DNA from: Oscillospiraceae bacterium
GTDB lineage: Bacteria > Bacillota > Clostridia > Oscillospirales > Oscillospiraceae
DNA: 5,794 nt
Direction: 5' to 3'
NCBI GenBank assembly: GCA_020025395.1
Contig: JAHHSE010000095.1
Location: 1-5,794 of the forward strand
Of the stretch, positions 5,755-5,794 are shown in pieces; the stretch's first letter is position 1, and every line of letters starts with the position of its first letter. The position numbers and the translations under genes were made by a program. The notes below the pieces were generated by a model that was not told the origin of the DNA, searched no databases, and worked only from the letters and a program-made list of their open reading frames with translations.

Positions 5755-5776
5755 CTAGTTGACAAAAAATTTTGAT
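5747..5776 (-). repeat. Terminal inverted repeat of the IS30 element, transposase 5' side
   Basis: On the minus strand, reading inward: ATCAAAA, TTGTCAA, CTAGTG, GAACA. Each block matches one in the repeat at 5120-5151 in order, with a few one- or two-base gaps. The transposase frame begins right at its inner edge, so the internal deletion joined the catalytic domain almost directly to this end. Confidence 0.6.
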
Positions 5777-5786
5777 GTTGTAAAAT
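5759..5786 (+). promoter_or_regulatory. Possible hybrid outward promoter at the IS end
   Basis: A consensus -35 TTGACA (5759-5764) lies inside the inverted repeat. Sixteen bases later, TAAAAT (5781-5786, five of six consensus bases) lies outside the element. The promoter would read rightward out of the window. IS30-family ends are known to carry outward -35 boxes that complete promoters at new junctions. Sequence fit is good; activity is inferred. Confidence 0.5.
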
Positions 5787-5794
5787 AAAAGCAT
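5777..5794. other. AT-rich flank beyond the insertion sequence
   Basis: These 18 bases lie outside the estimated element boundary. Apart from the TAAAAT box noted separately, they show no recognisable gene or motif. Their low GC content differs from the core genes to the left, so the DNA to the right may belong to an acquired region or another mobile element. Confidence 0.3.

Larger units (their letters stand above)
5120..5776 (-). mobile_element. IS30-family insertion sequence, internally deleted
   Basis: Imperfect terminal inverted repeats enclose an IS30 transposase fragment on the minus strand. At about 657 bases the element is well short of the usual 1.0-1.1 kb for the family; the missing part is the 5' portion of the transposase gene. 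The interior is more AT-rich than the neighbouring genes and uses different codons, in keeping with horizontal origin. It lies 64 bases beyond the tmRNA CCA, next to the putative ssrA terminator. GTTGT occurs on both sides (5112-5116 and 5777-5781) but does not abut the left boundary as drawn, and family target duplications are usually 2-3 bases, so I do not claim it as a duplication. Boundaries are estimated from the repeat alignment. Confidence 0.7.

Noticed and set aside
1..5794. CRISPR array, prophage, toxin-antitoxin or defence system
   Set aside because: No spaced direct repeats, integrase, phage genes or small paired toxin-antitoxin frames are visible.

Overview
The window looks like core chromosome of a GC-rich Gram-positive bacterium, with a mobile-element scar at its right end. 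Strong AGGAGG-type ribosome binding sites, sigma-A promoters with TGn-TATAAT boxes, a PhoB/WalR-type two-component system and a MecA-like adaptor point to Firmicutes. The GC-rich codon use fits a gut Clostridia lineage such as Oscillospiraceae, but this placement is inferred from style and no marker gene proves it.

Left half (1 to about 3020, minus strand): an operon reads leftward from a very good promoter at 2991-3019. It encodes a Nudix hydrolase of the ADP-ribose pyrophosphatase type, an OmpR/PhoB-class response regulator whose start overlaps the Nudix stop by one base (TGATG), and a membrane sensor histidine kinase that runs off the left edge just after the F box. The kinase and regulator form a sensor-response pair; translational coupling ties the regulator to the Nudix enzyme.

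Middle (3070 to 5055, plus strand): a divergent gene encodes a short protein with the two-part layout of MecA-family Clp adaptors. It is followed by smpB, a cyclophilin-type peptidyl-prolyl isomerase and ssrA (tmRNA). smpB and ssrA encode the two parts of the trans-translation system, which rescues stalled ribosomes and tags the unfinished protein for proteolysis. A putative proteolysis adaptor and a prolyl isomerase beside them make this a protein quality-control neighbourhood. The tmRNA is complete: acceptor stem with the G3-U alanine identity pair, T arm, encoded CCA, and a tag frame ending in LAAA.

Right end (about 5120 to 5776): a shortened IS30-family element lies 64 bases downstream of the tmRNA CCA end. 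Imperfect inverted repeats that I could align by eye flank an open frame retaining the whole DD(33)E catalytic domain. The N-terminal DNA-binding region is gone and an in-frame stop lies at the junction, so this is a defective internal-deletion derivative. Its outer repeat places a TTGACA box 16 bases from a TAAAAT in the flanking DNA, a possible hybrid outward promoter. The element is visibly more AT-rich than its surroundings.

I see no clearly new multi-gene system. The most interesting items are the deleted IS30 with its hybrid promoter, the compact MecA-like adaptor beside smpB/ssrA, and the tmRNA tag and its upstream hairpin.
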